64,000 nt of DNA from NCBI GenBank assembly GCA_002104945.1, contig MCFH01000033.1:372001-436000 (forward strand). Reading direction: 5' to 3'. Of this stretch, positions 1 through 13,072 are shown piece by piece. A program made the position numbers and the translations under genes. Under the pieces are notes generated by a model. It searched no databases. It was not told the origin of the DNA and saw nothing but the letters and a program-made list of their open reading frames with translations. How positions within the stretch are numbered: the first letter of the stretch is position 1; each line of letters opens with the position of its first letter. The stretch is from Piromyces finnis. Lineage: Eukaryota > Neocallimastigomycota > Neocallimastigomycetes > Neocallimastigales > Neocallimastigaceae.

Positions 1-966
1 TTGACACGAATTGTGAAAACCTAAATATAAACCTCTCATTCCCGGAACTGATTCGTCAGCTTTCTTGAAAAAGTGTCTATAGTTTCGCAAAGTAACACGA
101 CAAGGATAATCTGTATTCGATCCAGAACCATTACCAGTTTCTTGGAAACATAAGAATAATGGTTTGAAAATAGCTGTGAAATAGCTAATACTATCTCTCT
201 TTTCATGATTCCACCCATTGGTGTTCCAACTAAGACAAAAAGAAAAGTTATCAGGCTTGTTGGATGAGGAAGAATCGTTGCTATTATTATTATTATTAAA
301 GTCATCGTTATTAATGGATGATGCATCAGAGGAATAAGTAGAACTATTACTAGATGGCTGTGAAACTGAAGAACTATCAACTATTGAACTGTTATCAGAG
401 TTGATAGAACTATTAGAATTAATTGTTGAATGTTGAGATTGAAATTGTGTTTGCTGTAGATCTGGAATATTTTCATGATGGGAAACTTGTTGAAGATCCT
501 GTTGAAGATCTTGTTGAAGATCGGATTGTTGATGAGATTGTTGAACTGATTGTTGAACTGATTGTTGAAATGATTGTTGAATAGAATGTTGATGTTTATT
601 AGAAACTAAAATTTTACGTTTGAGAGTGGAAAAAGTGTATTTGTGATTCCTTCTACTACGAGCTGAAAAGGAAATTGAGGTAACTGAAAGTTTCTTCTTT
701 AACATGTGTAAGATTTTAATACAATCTTTTGATGAACCATGAACCTTGACTAAGAAAAAGTGATCATTGAAAGTCTGAAAATATTTAACACTAATAACTG
801 AATTAAATTTATCTTCTAGAATAACCTCGAGTTTTTCCCATAGCATATTTACTGACCATGATCGAATACCACGGATAAAGAAGGAGCGAATATCATCTAA
901 GGGGATACCATAAGACCGGGTACCACGTCTGATATAATTCTTATCTTTAATATAAAGGACTGACAT
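1..966 (-). mobile_element. 5' part of a LINE retrotransposon, cut by the window edge
   Basis: Reading down from an ATG at 966, the frame stays open to base 1 (about 322 codons). From about 902 downward it matches the 5' part of the LINE ORF at 17556-18459 almost base for base. It includes the Gln-rich run (repeated QQS/QQD) and the start of the endonuclease domain with its WNTNGW and FQETG motifs. Unlike the other copy, it has what looks like the native N-terminus, about 21 codons beginning MSVLYIKDKNYIRRG. The endonuclease remainder, the reverse transcriptase and the 3' end would lie left of the window. The A/T-rich stretch just above 966 probably contains its 5' UTR. No decay is visible, so this may be a young copy. 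Confidence 0.9.
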
Positions 967-2455
967 GATAATAAATTCTAATTAAAAAATATTGAATATA
1001 AAATAAATACTAATAAAAATTACAAATATAACGTATATGGAAAAAAATCTGTCTCTCTCTCTCTTCTTAAAAGTACTGGATAGTACAAAAATTGTTACGA
1101 TGCTTTGTTTAAAGTTTCTTATTTTTTGAATTCTAGTTGTAAATTTTCTTTAAAAATTCTAGTTTTGGTTTGTTGTTAGTAAATTCGATTCGCTTTTTGA
1201 CACTAAACTTGTTTGACTTACTTTTCATTAAATATTTAAATTGGTAAAAAATTTGAATCAAGAATGTCGACACCAGAAAGCTTGTGAATAGTATTTTTAC
1301 ATGATGTAGAGTGAATCAGTCTCTTACAAGAAACAATACAACAATAGCTACATGAATATAAAAGTACAATGCAAATGCTAAAGTTGACTACATTGGATTC
1401 TTACAAGAGAAGAGTAGTACTACATGAATACATGAATAAAAGAAAAAATACAGCAACAAAATGTATTACTCTTCTAATTAAATACTATACAAACTTACCT
1501 GAAAAATCAAACATTCACTTATTCATCAAATACTTAAATTTGATGAATAAAATGTTTTTTAATCGCTCAGTACCATGAGCTTAGTCCTAATAATTTTCCC
1601 TTGAAGACTAACCAAGCATCCATTGCGCAATGCTTGGATTTAATTCTTTCTACTCTCTCAGTACCATGAGCATGAGTAGACCCCCTTGAGAAATTACATT
1701 TATTAAATAAATGAAGGCACATTCCTAAGAGGGCACCAAGCATCCATTGCGCAATACTTGGATTTAATTCTTTCTACTCTCTCAGTACCATGAGCATGAG
1801 TAGACCCCCTTGAGAAACTACATTTATTAAATAAATGAAGGCACGTTCCCAAGAGGGATTAATAACAATAAATTAAAAAAAAAGTTTTTTTTTTTTCGAT
1901 GTCTTATTTATGATGAATAAAGTAATATTCATTAAATAATATTTAATGAAAAACTACAAAACTACCCAAGATTACGAATTTTTTTAACCACCATTTTATT
2001 ATATTTAAGATATAAAATAAAAATAAACATTTAATTGAAATTTCATTCGTCTTCCCTTTTTTTTTTTTTTATATTTTTATACTAATTAAATAAAATTTTA
2101 TTTTCATATTTATTAATTATTTTTTTTTCTTTTTTCATTATTATATATATATATACTTTATTATTTTTTTATATTGTAAAGATTTGTATGTATTTATTAT
2201 TATTGATGATTTAATCAAAAATTTTTATAAGTAAAAAAAAATGTTGTAAATAAATATAAAAAAAAGAGGGTTTCAAAAATTTTAACAAAATTGAGTTGGG
2301 GGTTTTTTTTTTTTAAGTATTTTATAATAATAATAATAATAATGCTAATTTATATTGATGCCTATAACTATTGAATTATGTCATTGTAAAAAGAAAAAAT
2401 ATATAAAAAAATAAAAAACTACTCTGTTCCCATCATCATATTTCTTTTATTAAGT
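967..2455. other. Spacer between LINE 5' end and CBM18 gene
   Basis: Contains the presumed LINE 5' UTR (roughly 967-1260, with a short CT repeat near 1051-1064), then the structured repeat described at 1565-1857, then homopolymer-rich A/T sequence with an AAT run near 2326-2342. The small plus-strand reading frame at 1369-1578 has no recognisable content and runs into the structured repeat, so it is not called as a gene. Confidence 0.6.
1565..1857. repeat. Tandem 124-bp structured repeat with partial third copy
   Basis: Two direct copies, 1611-1734 and 1735-1857, are nearly identical, and a shorter related piece precedes them (1565-1610). Each full copy holds an inverted repeat, CCAAGCAT...ATGCTTGG, around a TGCGCA core (1612-1637; the second copy has one G-to-A change in the right arm). 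It also holds CTCA...TGAG around GTACCA and an ATTTATTAAATAAAT palindrome. The upstream piece has TTAGTC...GACTAA. These bases are clearly GC-richer than their surroundings. No open frame crosses them. Could be a short non-autonomous element or a structured RNA; family unknown. Confidence 0.75.
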
Positions 2456-3694
2456 TTATTCCATAAAATCATTGGAAACAGTCGCATCACATTTGCCATA
2501 GTTTTCTTGACAACCATTATCTGGTAAACAATAGTATTCGGTAGTACCACAATATCCTTCCTTTGAACAACATTGTTCATTATTTGGACATCTACCATAA
2601 CCTTCACCACATTTACCAACACTGGATTCACTGTAACATTCACCAAATTCACTTTGACAACCATTACTTAATTTACAGAAATCAGCAGCGATACCACATA
2701 ATCCTTGCTTTGAACAACACCAACCGTTAGGACAGCTACCAATACCTTCACCACATTCTGGTTCAATTGGAATACCAGAAGTTTCTTCTTCATCTTGTTC
2801 GTAATAATCATCAACGATATCATTGACACAGAGACCATAGTCGGATTGACAACCTTGACTAGTGTTACAATAGGCTTCACTTGTTCCACAATAACCATTT
2901 CTGGAACAACAATGGTTTGGATTTGGACATCTACCAAAGTCATAACCACATTCACCATGTTCAGAGACACTATTGCATAAACCAAAGTTTTCTTGACAAC
3001 CTTTAGCAATGTCACAGTATTCACTATCCTTACCACAAAAACCATCACTGTTACAACATTCACCGTTAACACAACTACCAATACCAACACCACATTCTTT
3101 TTCATTAGTACCAGCAATATTAGCTGTATTTACAATTTCATAACAATCTCCAAAGGCAGGTTGACAACCCTTTGAAATTTCACAATAAGCTTCAGAGGTA
3201 CCGCAGTAACCGTACTTTGAACAACATTTACCTACTGGACAATCCTTCATTACATCAGAACCACATTCCCTGGAATCTTCTACTTCTTCTTCATAAACAT
3301 AAACAGTTTCGGTAATCCATTCAGTAACCCATTCAACATCTTCTTCTTCTACCATTTGTTCTTCTCCACAAAGACCATAGGCACTTTGACAACCGGTACC
3401 ACAATAGGCACTTGTTTCACCACAGTAACCTTTTTTGGAACAGCATTGATATGGTTTTGGACATCTACCATAATCCTTACCACATTTACCGTTAGAGGTA
3501 GAGGCGTAACAAGAACCGTATTCTTTTTGACAACCTAAAGTATTTTCACAATGGTCACTTGTAGTACCACAGTATCCATATTGTGAACAACATTGACCTT
3601 CTGGACAAGTTCCGATACCTTTACCACAATTTGGAGCAGCAAGGGTAGTTGTTAATAAGGAAAGTGCAATACTAAGAATAGTTGAAACTTTCAT
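2456..3694 (-). CDS. Secreted protein with seven CBM18 chitin-binding modules
   Basis: 412 residues, no intron. Residues 1-20 form a signal peptide ending in ...TTTLAA. The rest is seven hevein-like CBM18 modules of about 40 residues each (near 21-62, 69-107, 144-185, 198-239, 245-288, 309-352 and 360-402). Each has the spacing C-x7-C-x4-5-CC-x5-C and the YGYCG-type aromatic binding site. An acidic, aromatic linker rich in E, V and W separates modules 2 and 3. There is no catalytic domain and no dockerin. CBM18 binds chitin or GlcNAc oligomers, so plausible roles are binding or shielding the fungus's own chitin wall or scavenging chitin. Multi-CBM18 proteins are common in gut fungi. The A-rich context before the ATG and the signal peptide support this start. 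Confidence 0.93.
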   Translation of the reverse strand: MKVSTILSIALSLLTTTLAAPNCGKGIGTCPEGQCCSQYGYCGTTSDHCENTLGCQKEYGSCYASTSNGKCGKDYGRCPKPYQCCSKKGYCGETSAYCGTGCQSAYGLCGEEQMVEEEDVEWVTEWITETVYVYEEEVEDSRECGSDVMKDCPVGKCCSKYGYCGTSEAYCEISKGCQPAFGDCYEIVNTANIAGTNEKECGVGIGSCVNGECCNSDGFCGKDSEYCDIAKGCQENFGLCNSVSEHGECGYDFGRCPNPNHCCSRNGYCGTSEAYCNTSQGCQSDYGLCVNDIVDDYYEQDEEETSGIPIEPECGEGIGSCPNGWCCSKQGLCGIAADFCKLSNGCQSEFGECYSESSVGKCGEGYGRCPNNEQCCSKEGYCGTTEYYCLPDNGCQENYGKCDATVSNDFME

Positions 3695-5346
3695 TTTTTT
3701 TTTATTTTTATTTTTTTAATAATAAAATGATTTTAATGATTTATTATACAAAAATTTTATATATATTCGATTTCTTATATCTATTAAAAAAGGTATTTAT
3801 TTTATTATTATTATCATTATTATTGTTGTTGGTATTATTTAAGAAAATTAAATAGTGGATTGATGATGATATATATTTTATTGATAGTGATGATTATTCA
3901 TTTAGTACAATAGAGTTGAAAAAAATAGTAATTTCAAATGAATCCAATTTTTATTGATTAAAAAAATATGGATGATGTTGGATTATTATTCATATTGAAA
4001 TAAATAAATTATATTTATACAATAAAAAAAAACGGTTTCAATTTAGTTTATTAATAAAGAGAGATAGAAATGAAAAAAAAAAAAAGAAATGTAATTTATT
4101 ATAATTATTGTTATACAGACAGTTATATATATTTATAAAAATATTAATTACCTTTATTTAATTTATTATTACACTTTTTTTTTTAAATATTTTGTGTATT
4201 AGTGTTTAATAAAGGGAAAAAAATAGTAAATGATAATGGGAGGAAATATTAACTATACAACAACAAAATAAAAAAAAATAACAAGAAAAGAAAAAAGATT
4301 TTAAGAAATAAAAAAAAATAGTTAAATTTAATTATTTATATATAATATTTTTTAAACTTTTCAAACTTTTTCTAATAAATAAATAATCCATTTTTTCTTT
4401 TATTATACTATTTTATATTTTATTGTCATTATCATCCTTTATATTTAATTATTCTATTATTTTAAAAAAAGTTTATTATTTTTAATTTTCGTTTCGTAGC
4501 AAAACGTTTTTAAAAATTAAAAACTTTAAAGTTTTTTTTTTTTTTTTTTTAAATGAAAACTATTTCTTATGGTAATTAAATTTTAAAATATAAATAAAAT
4601 AAAAAATAATAATAAAAAAAAACTTTTTTCTTTTAATTGTGAAAAACTTTATAGATAAAAAACATAATTCAATTTTTTTTTTTTTTAAAAAAAAAAAGTT
4701 TTTTATTTTTAAAAATGAAAATTTTGGTAAGGAATTATATTATGCAATAGAACTATTATGCCTATTTATTGAGTTGAATAAGAAAAAAAAAAAAAAAGTT
4801 TATACACTAGTATTTTTTAAAAGATTTTTTATATAGTTTCAATATACGTTTCCCTTTTAGACTTGTGATAGAAAAAAAAATAGATTATTTATTATATATA
4901 GTATAAATGAGCAACATAAAAGATACATATCATTAATTATTTTATAATAAATATAATTAAATATAAGGTGATGATTAATATAAACATAATTTATTTTACG
5001 GCTATTTTTTTTTTTTTTTTAAACATTATAATGAAAAAAAAATAAAATAAAATTAAAATGCATTACGCAGCTTATTTTTCTTTATTCGTTTTAATTATTT
5101 AAACATTAAATTATTATTAATGTTCAAAAACATTAAATTTTTAAGGATGATGACTTGATAAAACTTTTTTTTTTTTTATTTTAATTGCAGTTAATATTTT
5201 AAAACTTTCCTAATTCGTATTAGATTCCTTTAAAAAATGTAAAATGAAGTGATTATATATAATTTAAAAGTATATGTAGATGTAGTAAAATTTGAATGAT
5301 GATCTATTTACTTTTTTTTTTTATATAATAAAAAAGTAAAATATTA

Positions 5347-5348
<2 letters not shown>

Positions 5349-5417
<69 letters not shown>
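5349..5417. repeat. AAT trinucleotide microsatellite
   Basis: About 23 uninterrupted AAT units. Confidence 0.97.
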
Positions 5418-5418
<1 letters not shown>

Positions 5419-6023
5419 AAGATTAATTAATTGAATAATAAAATTAATGAAAATGAAATAAAATTAAAGGTATAAAAACTTTAAAATTATTAATTAGAAA
5501 AGTTTTTATTTTATTTTATTTTTAAAAAGATAATTTAAACATTTTATAGTTTATGCATTATAAACAGAAAAATAAAAAAGTTTAGAAAAAATCTTTTTGT
5601 AAAGAAGTGATGGAAGTAGAGCAAAAATTCTTTACATGATTATTATGATTATTAAATTGAATAAATCATTTTAATTGCTTTTTTTTATTTATTTATTTGT
5701 TATGAAATGAGACACTAAGAATGATTATATTATTATTATTATTATTATTTAATAATTATCAAAGTACTTTTTATAGTTTAATTTTTTTTTTGCCCTAGGA
5801 TATTTTATAAAAATTTAAATTTATATGTTTATTTAAAATATAAAAAAAAATTGTTTTTTTTTTTTGTATGCCGTTTTTTTTTACTACAAACCTTGACTAT
5901 CGGCTAGGTAACTTTAATTTTAAATAATATAATAATTATTTATGAATTTTAAATTTATTTAAATATATATATATATTTAAAAAAAAAAAAAAAAAAAAAA
6001 AAAACAATCCTTTAACTAAAAAG

Positions 6024-6061
<38 letters not shown>

Positions 6062-7751
6062 ATAAAAGAAATAAAAAGATAATGAATATTTTATTCAATA
6101 CATAAATAAAATAAATATTACTTTAAATATAAAAAAAGGAAAATGAATAGGTTAAAAAAAATAAAACTTTTATAAAAAAAAATATACTAATATTTTGAGA
6201 TTTAAATTTAATCCGTTTTATTAAAGTTTTATAATTTTGTTTTTACGATGAATATATAAAAATATTTTTCTTTCATTCTATCTTTTCATAAAACTTATTT
6301 AGCAATTTTTTTAGCTATTTTAAAATTTATTTATTAATGAAAATGAATGATTATTTCCTTTATTATTAGTTTCATTATTTTAATTTTTATATTATAATAT
6401 AAAGATAATTTTTTAGCCCTATTATAATAAATATTTATATTTTATTTATTATTTATTTTTTCTTTATTACTTTATGATTAGTTTTTTTCTTTTTAAAAAA
6501 AAAAAAAAAAGAAATATTAACTATTTATATTCATCCAGATAATATATTAGCAAGGTTATCATCAGTATTTATTATTTTTGGATTATTTCTTTGTAATGGA
6601 AATAAACATAAAAGTAAAACAATGGTTGATATTACAAAAAAAAAAAAAAAAAAAAAGATTGAAAAATTTTTTAATTTTATTTTTTTCTAATATAGTATTC
6701 ATCTATAGAGCTAAACTATTCAATGGATCATTCCTAGCAATATTGAAAAAACTTGATAGCATTTTAAAATACTAAAACATTAAAATAGAATAATAATAAT
6801 CATCGCCATCATTTATTAAATCAATAATAATGCAATTATTTATTAAAAAATAATTCTTTTTAAAACTTTTATTCTTTTAAATTATTAACAATAATATATA
6901 TAATATTTATGAATATAATAGGAATACAATTTACAAAAACAAAAGAAATAGTTTTCTTTTAAATAAACTTACCATAATTAATTAATAATTAAAAAAAAAA
7001 AAAAAAAAAAAAGATTTCCCGAGTTTTGAATAATATATTAATATTATTATAATTATCTTTATCGTCTTCCAAATACTATTATTTCACCAAACTTTCCAAG
7101 TTATAACAATGTTTGAAGGAGAACAAATAAAATTTACAAATAAAAAAAAAAATATATGAACATTATTAAAAAACATCTCCAGTTTGAAACAAAATACATA
7201 TAGCATGACTTTTTCTTTTCAATATATTCAAATATATATATATATTTATTTTATTCATATAAAAAAAGTAATCTCTTTTTTTATAATTCAATATCTATAA
7301 TTTTTATTATAACAGTTAGTATAAAGAACACTTTATGATTTCTAGTATTTTATTCTACACAATAAATATAACACCATTTAATATACAATCAAAACTGTTT
7401 TCTTTCATGCAAATTTTCTAATGGCTTAATGCATAGTAAAAAAGGGAAATATTTTTATTATTTAAATATAAATTGTTCATGGGTTTTTTTTTTTTATAAT
7501 GCATGAATGAACCTTTTTAAAAAGTTTTTCAGTAGAAATGATTCATTTTTTTTCATTTAATCTTTTTTCCTTTTTTGAAAAATTAATTTTAATTTTCTGT
7601 TTTTAATAATAAAAAATTTAATTAATAAAAAAATTTAATTTATTATTCTGCTCATTCATTGGTTGATTTCTAATTATGGAAATTTATAATAAAATTGTTT
7701 TTGGAAAATATTTTAAAAAATCTTTTTTTTTTTCCTTTTTTAAAAAGAACC

Positions 7752-7755
<4 letters not shown>

Positions 7756-7831
<76 letters not shown>
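7756..7831. repeat. ATT trinucleotide microsatellite
   Basis: About 25 uninterrupted ATT units. They read as a run of isoleucines in one frame, but this is not a convincing gene. Confidence 0.97.
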
Positions 7832-7834
<3 letters not shown>

Positions 7835-8395
7835 TTTTTTTATTTTACTATAAAAGTCTGTTTTTATAAAGGTATTTTTTATTTTTAGTACTATTTTTTG
7901 TTATTATTTAAATATTTTTCTCTCGTTTAGGTGCTGTTAAAATTATTAAAGTTGAAAATCATAAAGTATAAATTTTTATTTTTAATTTTAATTATTCCTA
8001 TTTTATCCAATATTTTTCTTTATTTTTATGGTGATTAAGAGTGGCTATGAATATTAAAATTTTAATAAACTTTTGAAATATAGAAAAAAAAAAACAATAT
8101 AATAAAATGTAGATTATCTAAATGAAATAATGAGAGTGGATAATAAGTAAATAACAAGTAAATAATAAGAGATAACAACAACAGCAGCAGCAGCAGCAAC
8201 AACAATACTAATTATAATGATTCAATAATCAACATAATCAACATATATTAGATACAATAGACATTAAATTAATAATAATAATAATAATCAATAAATAAAT
8301 GTATAGTTAAATAGATAAGTATAATGAAATAAATAGTAATGATATATAAAATAGCCAACAGATTACATTATGATTTCATTAATTATGGTTGTGAA

Positions 8396-8435
8396 AATGA
8401 TGTCACTTTTTTTCATTTAAAAGTGACACATCATT
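8396..8435. repeat. Inverted repeat, hairpin-forming
   Basis: The left arm AATGATGTCACTTTT pairs with the right arm AAAAGTGACACATCATT around an 8-base T-rich loop. The only flaw is a 2-base AC bulge in the right arm. It lies in otherwise featureless spacer. Confidence 0.85.
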
Positions 8436-9786
8436 AATTTTTTTTTTATTTATTTATCCTAATATAAAAATATAAAATATATAAAAATAAATTAATTAAA
8501 AAAAAAACTACATTCATTCTACTTTAAAAAGTTTTAACCTTTTTTTTTATATGATGATAGGCAATTTAGACTATACATAACAATTAATTATTAAAAACAA
8601 ACTGGAGAAATATACTTTTTAACTCTTATATATTAATAATATAAGAATAGAATCATAGGAATTATAATATCTATTTTAAAGATTTTATTATCATCATGAT
8701 CATTATGATGATTGTAGTGGTAGTGATGTAGTAATTTTATTAAAATAGATTAGTTATAACTTTGGCATTCATCGAATGAAATTTAAGGTTTTATAAAAAG
8801 CATTAAACTTATTTCTTTTTTTTTTTTTTCATAAAATAAAAAAAAAAAGTCAATAAACTTTAATTAAAAAGAAATGAAATTTTACATTAGTAATGTCCTG
8901 TTTGTATATAATACTATGTAACAATTATTGTCATAATGAAAAAAAAGAAATAATAATTTTTAAAAATTTTTAAAAAACATACAATTTAAATTGTTTCTTA
9001 AAATGATATAAAAAGGAATATCTTTTTTAAAATACTCATTCCTCATTAGTAAAATAATTAAAAGTAGTTTTTTTTAGTTTCATTTTGTTATTTCAGTAAT
9101 AAACTTTAAAAAAGAAAACGTCTTTTACTTTTTTATCTTTTCCTTTTTCTTTTTCTAGGTCCTTTTAATTTACGCATTTAGGTTTAATTTAGAGCTTTTT
9201 TTTTTAATTAGACTAAATATAGAATATTCTCTTGTAATATATTTTTTAATATATTTAAAGGTAGTACAAAATCAACAAAATACAAAAAAGGGAAAAAAAT
9301 TGTATTTTTTATATTAAATGTATACATTAAACAAATAATGTAATATAATGTATAAAGAATCACATATTTGGTCCATTGAAATAATAAAAGATACCTAAAA
9401 AATACCTAAATATACCTAAATATATATATGTATATAATGGCTTAAACTACCAACAAATTGTTTTTTCTTATATAAATGATTACCATAAAATTTACTATTG
9501 AATTTTTTTAAAAAGAAAACTATTATTATAATATATTCAACTTTAATACACAAAATGTATTTTTCATTTTAATCTTTTTCCGTTTCTTAATTTCTATAAT
9601 AGAAAATAGAAATGACAGGTAGTCATCTAAACCTATACAATTCCATATTATAAAATATTTATAATTACTTTGATGCTTTCTATTAAAAAAAAAAACACTC
9701 AAAAAATAATCATAATATATTATCTATTTTTATTTAAAATATAATAATAAATACATAAATATTTGATACATACAAATGCATTTATA

Positions 9787-9890
9787 TATAATATTTATAA
9801 AATATTCTTTTTTGTTATAATATTCATTTTATACTGATCCTTTCATAATATTTATAAAATATTCTTTTTTGTAATATTCATTTTATATTG
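9787..9890. repeat. Local direct duplication of about 50 bp
   Basis: The segment beginning ATAATATTTATAAAATATTC near 9787 recurs near 9845 with a 3-base gap and minor changes. Confidence 0.85.
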
Positions 9891-11772
9891 TATATTCTAT
9901 TGAAAAAAAAAATCATTTTCCATTTAATATCATAATACTATAAAAAAGAATTTAAGCTCATTTAATTTATTTATATTATTTTTAGAAAATGTTTATTGGG
10001 AGGGTGGCCATGATACTGCTACTTAAATAAGGAATTGATGAAATAAATTAAAAAGAAAAAAAAATAAAAAATTAATTAAGAAACAAAAAAATTCATTTAC
10101 CAGTCAATCCTTCGATAATACTAATGAGATTCTATAAAGAATCATGGATGACTTTAATTTAAGAATTGAACACTATCAAAAATGATTTTTTTTTTTTTGT
10201 TTTAATAAATAAAAAAATCCAAAGGGAATCCTTTACTAGTATTAAAATAATTTGAAAGAAAGCTTTTAGTCTTCGATAACCAATATAACCAAGACAAAGT
10301 CATCGTTTTCTTTATACAAATTTTTATAATTTCAAGTAAAGGCCTTTTTATCTAATGAAGAAGGAAACTTCGTTTCATGAAGTCATGGTAAGTTTTGAAA
10401 ATTAATTAAACCAAATTTGTTCATTTTTATTTAATTATAATATATTATCTTATTATTATATCATATATTATTAATACTAATTATAATATATTATTATTAA
10501 CTCTATTTTTTTAAATTAAAATATATTTTTAGATTAAATTTATATATATATAGTATAAATAAAGGACGAACAGAATTTCTCAATAATATATCCAACAAAA
10601 AGATATTCAAAAAATAATAATAAATAAAGTTCATTATTATAGAAATTAATTTAAAATAAAATAATAAATGTCATATTACAATATAATATAATAAATTACT
10701 AAATATATAAAATATAATTATTATTGAATTAAAATTTATATTAAGAAATAAAAATGGAGAAAATTCAAAAATTTATTTAAATTTTAATACTAAAGAAATT
10801 AACTTTTTTTAAAAATTCAGTTTTTTTTTTTTTTGAAAATGAAAAAGACATCATTATCATCACCTTTAAAAAGTATAATTTATAAATAAAAGAAAGAAAG
10901 AAAGAAAAGCAAATGTGCATTAATGAATTATTAATTATGAAATGAAAGGATTAATCATTGAAACTAATTGAAATTCAAAGATTTTGGAATGAAGTTGTAT
11001 AAAGAATTAATATTAAAAAAAAAAAAAGAGTTGATTCTTTATTTAAACCTTTGTCATTTCATGATGGATATAATTATTTTAATTTTTACTTTTTCTAAAT
11101 ATAAAAGAAATTTATTTTTATTTGTGAAATCTCAAATTTTATAATTATATAGATGAGAATTAAGATGAATGGTAAGAAATAATTAAGAAGCTAGTCTTTT
11201 TTTTTTTTTTAAGATTCTTTATGTCAATTTTAAATATAATATATAATGTATAAATGCACATTACTATTTTTAATATAATAGTATTATATAATACCTATTA
11301 TATTTTTGATTATCCGAATATCGGAATACTATGGCATGTAAATGAGTCTTTTATATTAATAAAGTACTATTTTTGAATTTTTATTGACCTTTTGATAGCT
11401 TTTTCAATAAATGTAATATAATAAACGTAAAATAAATGTATTATATTTTAATTATAATTACTTTCTTTTGTTATTATTATCATTATAGTTTCATGACATT
11501 TTTATTTTCTAATAAAAATGCAAATTCTTTTTACCATTGTTTCCAAATATTTTTTTATTCTCTTTATTTAGTAAGAATGAAATAAAAAGATATACCATTA
11601 TTATTAATCCTATTCATCTTTATGGCCATTTAAATAATCGTGTATGCCTAGTTAAATAAAGGTTGATATAAAATTAATTTTAATAGTAAATTCATTGATA
11701 TCATTTAATACTAATACTATTAATATTAATAGTATATTCAGTCGTTGGCAACAACAACACTTAATTTGAGTT

Positions 11773-11850
11773 TTCCTTGTATTCTTCTACATTAATGTAA
11801 TGTAATATTTAAATTTCCTTGTATTTTTTTACATTAATGTAATGTAATAA
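11773..11850. repeat. Tandem duplication of about 42 bp
   Basis: Two copies begin TTCCTTGTATT near 11773 and 11814. Each ends in ACATTAATGTAATGTAAT, which contains the palindrome ACATTAATGT. Confidence 0.85.
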
Positions 11851-11893
11851 ACTATATATTAATGATTTACTTTTATAAATTAATTAATTCATA

Positions 11894-11940
11894 GTTGTAT
11901 TATATTAAATATAAATGTATTATATTTAATATAATACAAC
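11894..11940. repeat. Perfect 20-bp inverted repeat
   Basis: Arms 11894-11913 (GTTGTATTATATTAAATATA) and 11921-11940 are exact reverse complements with a 7-base spacer. A perfect cruciform of this length is unusual even in A/T-rich DNA. Confidence 0.93.
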
Positions 11941-13072
11941 TTTGAATATAATTTTTGTATATTATAACATATATAAATATGATTCAATATATATTGGTCA
12001 ATGGAAATATTTATATTAATTCATTAATTGAATTATATTTAAAAATAGATATAAGAAATAATGAATTGAGGCAATAAAGTAGTATATAATTTAATTATAT
12101 AATAAAGTGTATTTTAATATATATAAAACTATAATAATAAATAAATTCTATATTCTATTTATGAAGAAGGCATTTCTTTTTTTTTTTTTTCTTACTACAC
12201 CTTATAAAATGAAATATATTATAAAATAAACTTGTGATTATAAATATTTATATTATAATATATATTGTAATGTAATGGTATAATACAAAATAATATTATA
12301 GCATTTAATTCCATTTTTTTTACCTCAGAAAAAGTGGGTGGTTATGATTCATACAAAAAAAGTGATGATTTCTTTATTCCTATCAATAGATTAATTCCTC
12401 TTTTTTCATTTCTATTCAACAAGTATTTCTTCTTGTTGTTTATGTTTAGATGGTTCATTTCCTACATTTCTTCTTAATACCTCTTTTTTTTATTATTATA
12501 AATATACTTTTTTTTTTTTGTATTAATAGAATTTAATTAATTAATCTTTATCCATACTTCAAATTAAATTTGCATTATTTAAAAAAAAAAAAAAGAAATT
12601 CCTTTAATTTACATATATTATAATATATTTATAATATATTGGGTGATATATGTTAATTAAAAAGATTTCATTATGAAAAAGTTCATTATTAAATGAAGAA
12701 TATGATTAATTATTATTTAATTATTTAATTATAAAACAACTTTTTTTAGATAGTATACATTATACATTAGTATTACATAGTAATCCATGTCAATATAAAA
12801 AAAGTATATAAATAAAAGAATATTTCCTTTAATAATTTTTTTTTAAAAGTAATATCCACCCTATTTCTTTTTAATACTAAAATATAGATATAACTACTGA
12901 ATAATAACGAATAAATATTAGTAATAATATTTATTAATAAAAAAATTATTATATTAAAAAGAAAATAAAAAAAAAAAAAACAGAAATATTAAAAAGAAAC
13001 AATAAAAACTAGTTAAATATTTAAGAAAGAATAAAATAAAAAAAAAAAAGAAAAAGGAATAACCTTTAAAAA

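Larger units (their letters stand above)
3695..13072. other. 9.4 kb A/T-rich gene-free region
   Basis: No coding region could be supported on either strand. The sequence is almost only A and T, full of homopolymers (poly-A near 5980-6060 and 6985-7012), AAT/ATT microsatellites and short palindromes. The small frames at 4639, 6578 and 7676 are low-complexity Lys/Phe/Ile runs. Isolated protein-like scraps near 7930, 10090-10130 and 10250-10340 contain stops and match nothing I recognise. They may be decayed gene fragments. Specific repeats are listed separately. Confidence 0.6.

Noticed and set aside
1369-1578. 69-codon plus-strand frame
   Set aside because: No recognisable domain, atypical composition, and it runs into the structured repeat.
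10090-10400. Minus-strand scraps such as LYRISLVLSKD and TMTLSWLYWLSKTKSF suggesting a relic gene
   Set aside because: Interrupted by stops and not similar to anything I recognise; A/T-rich sequence can give such strings.
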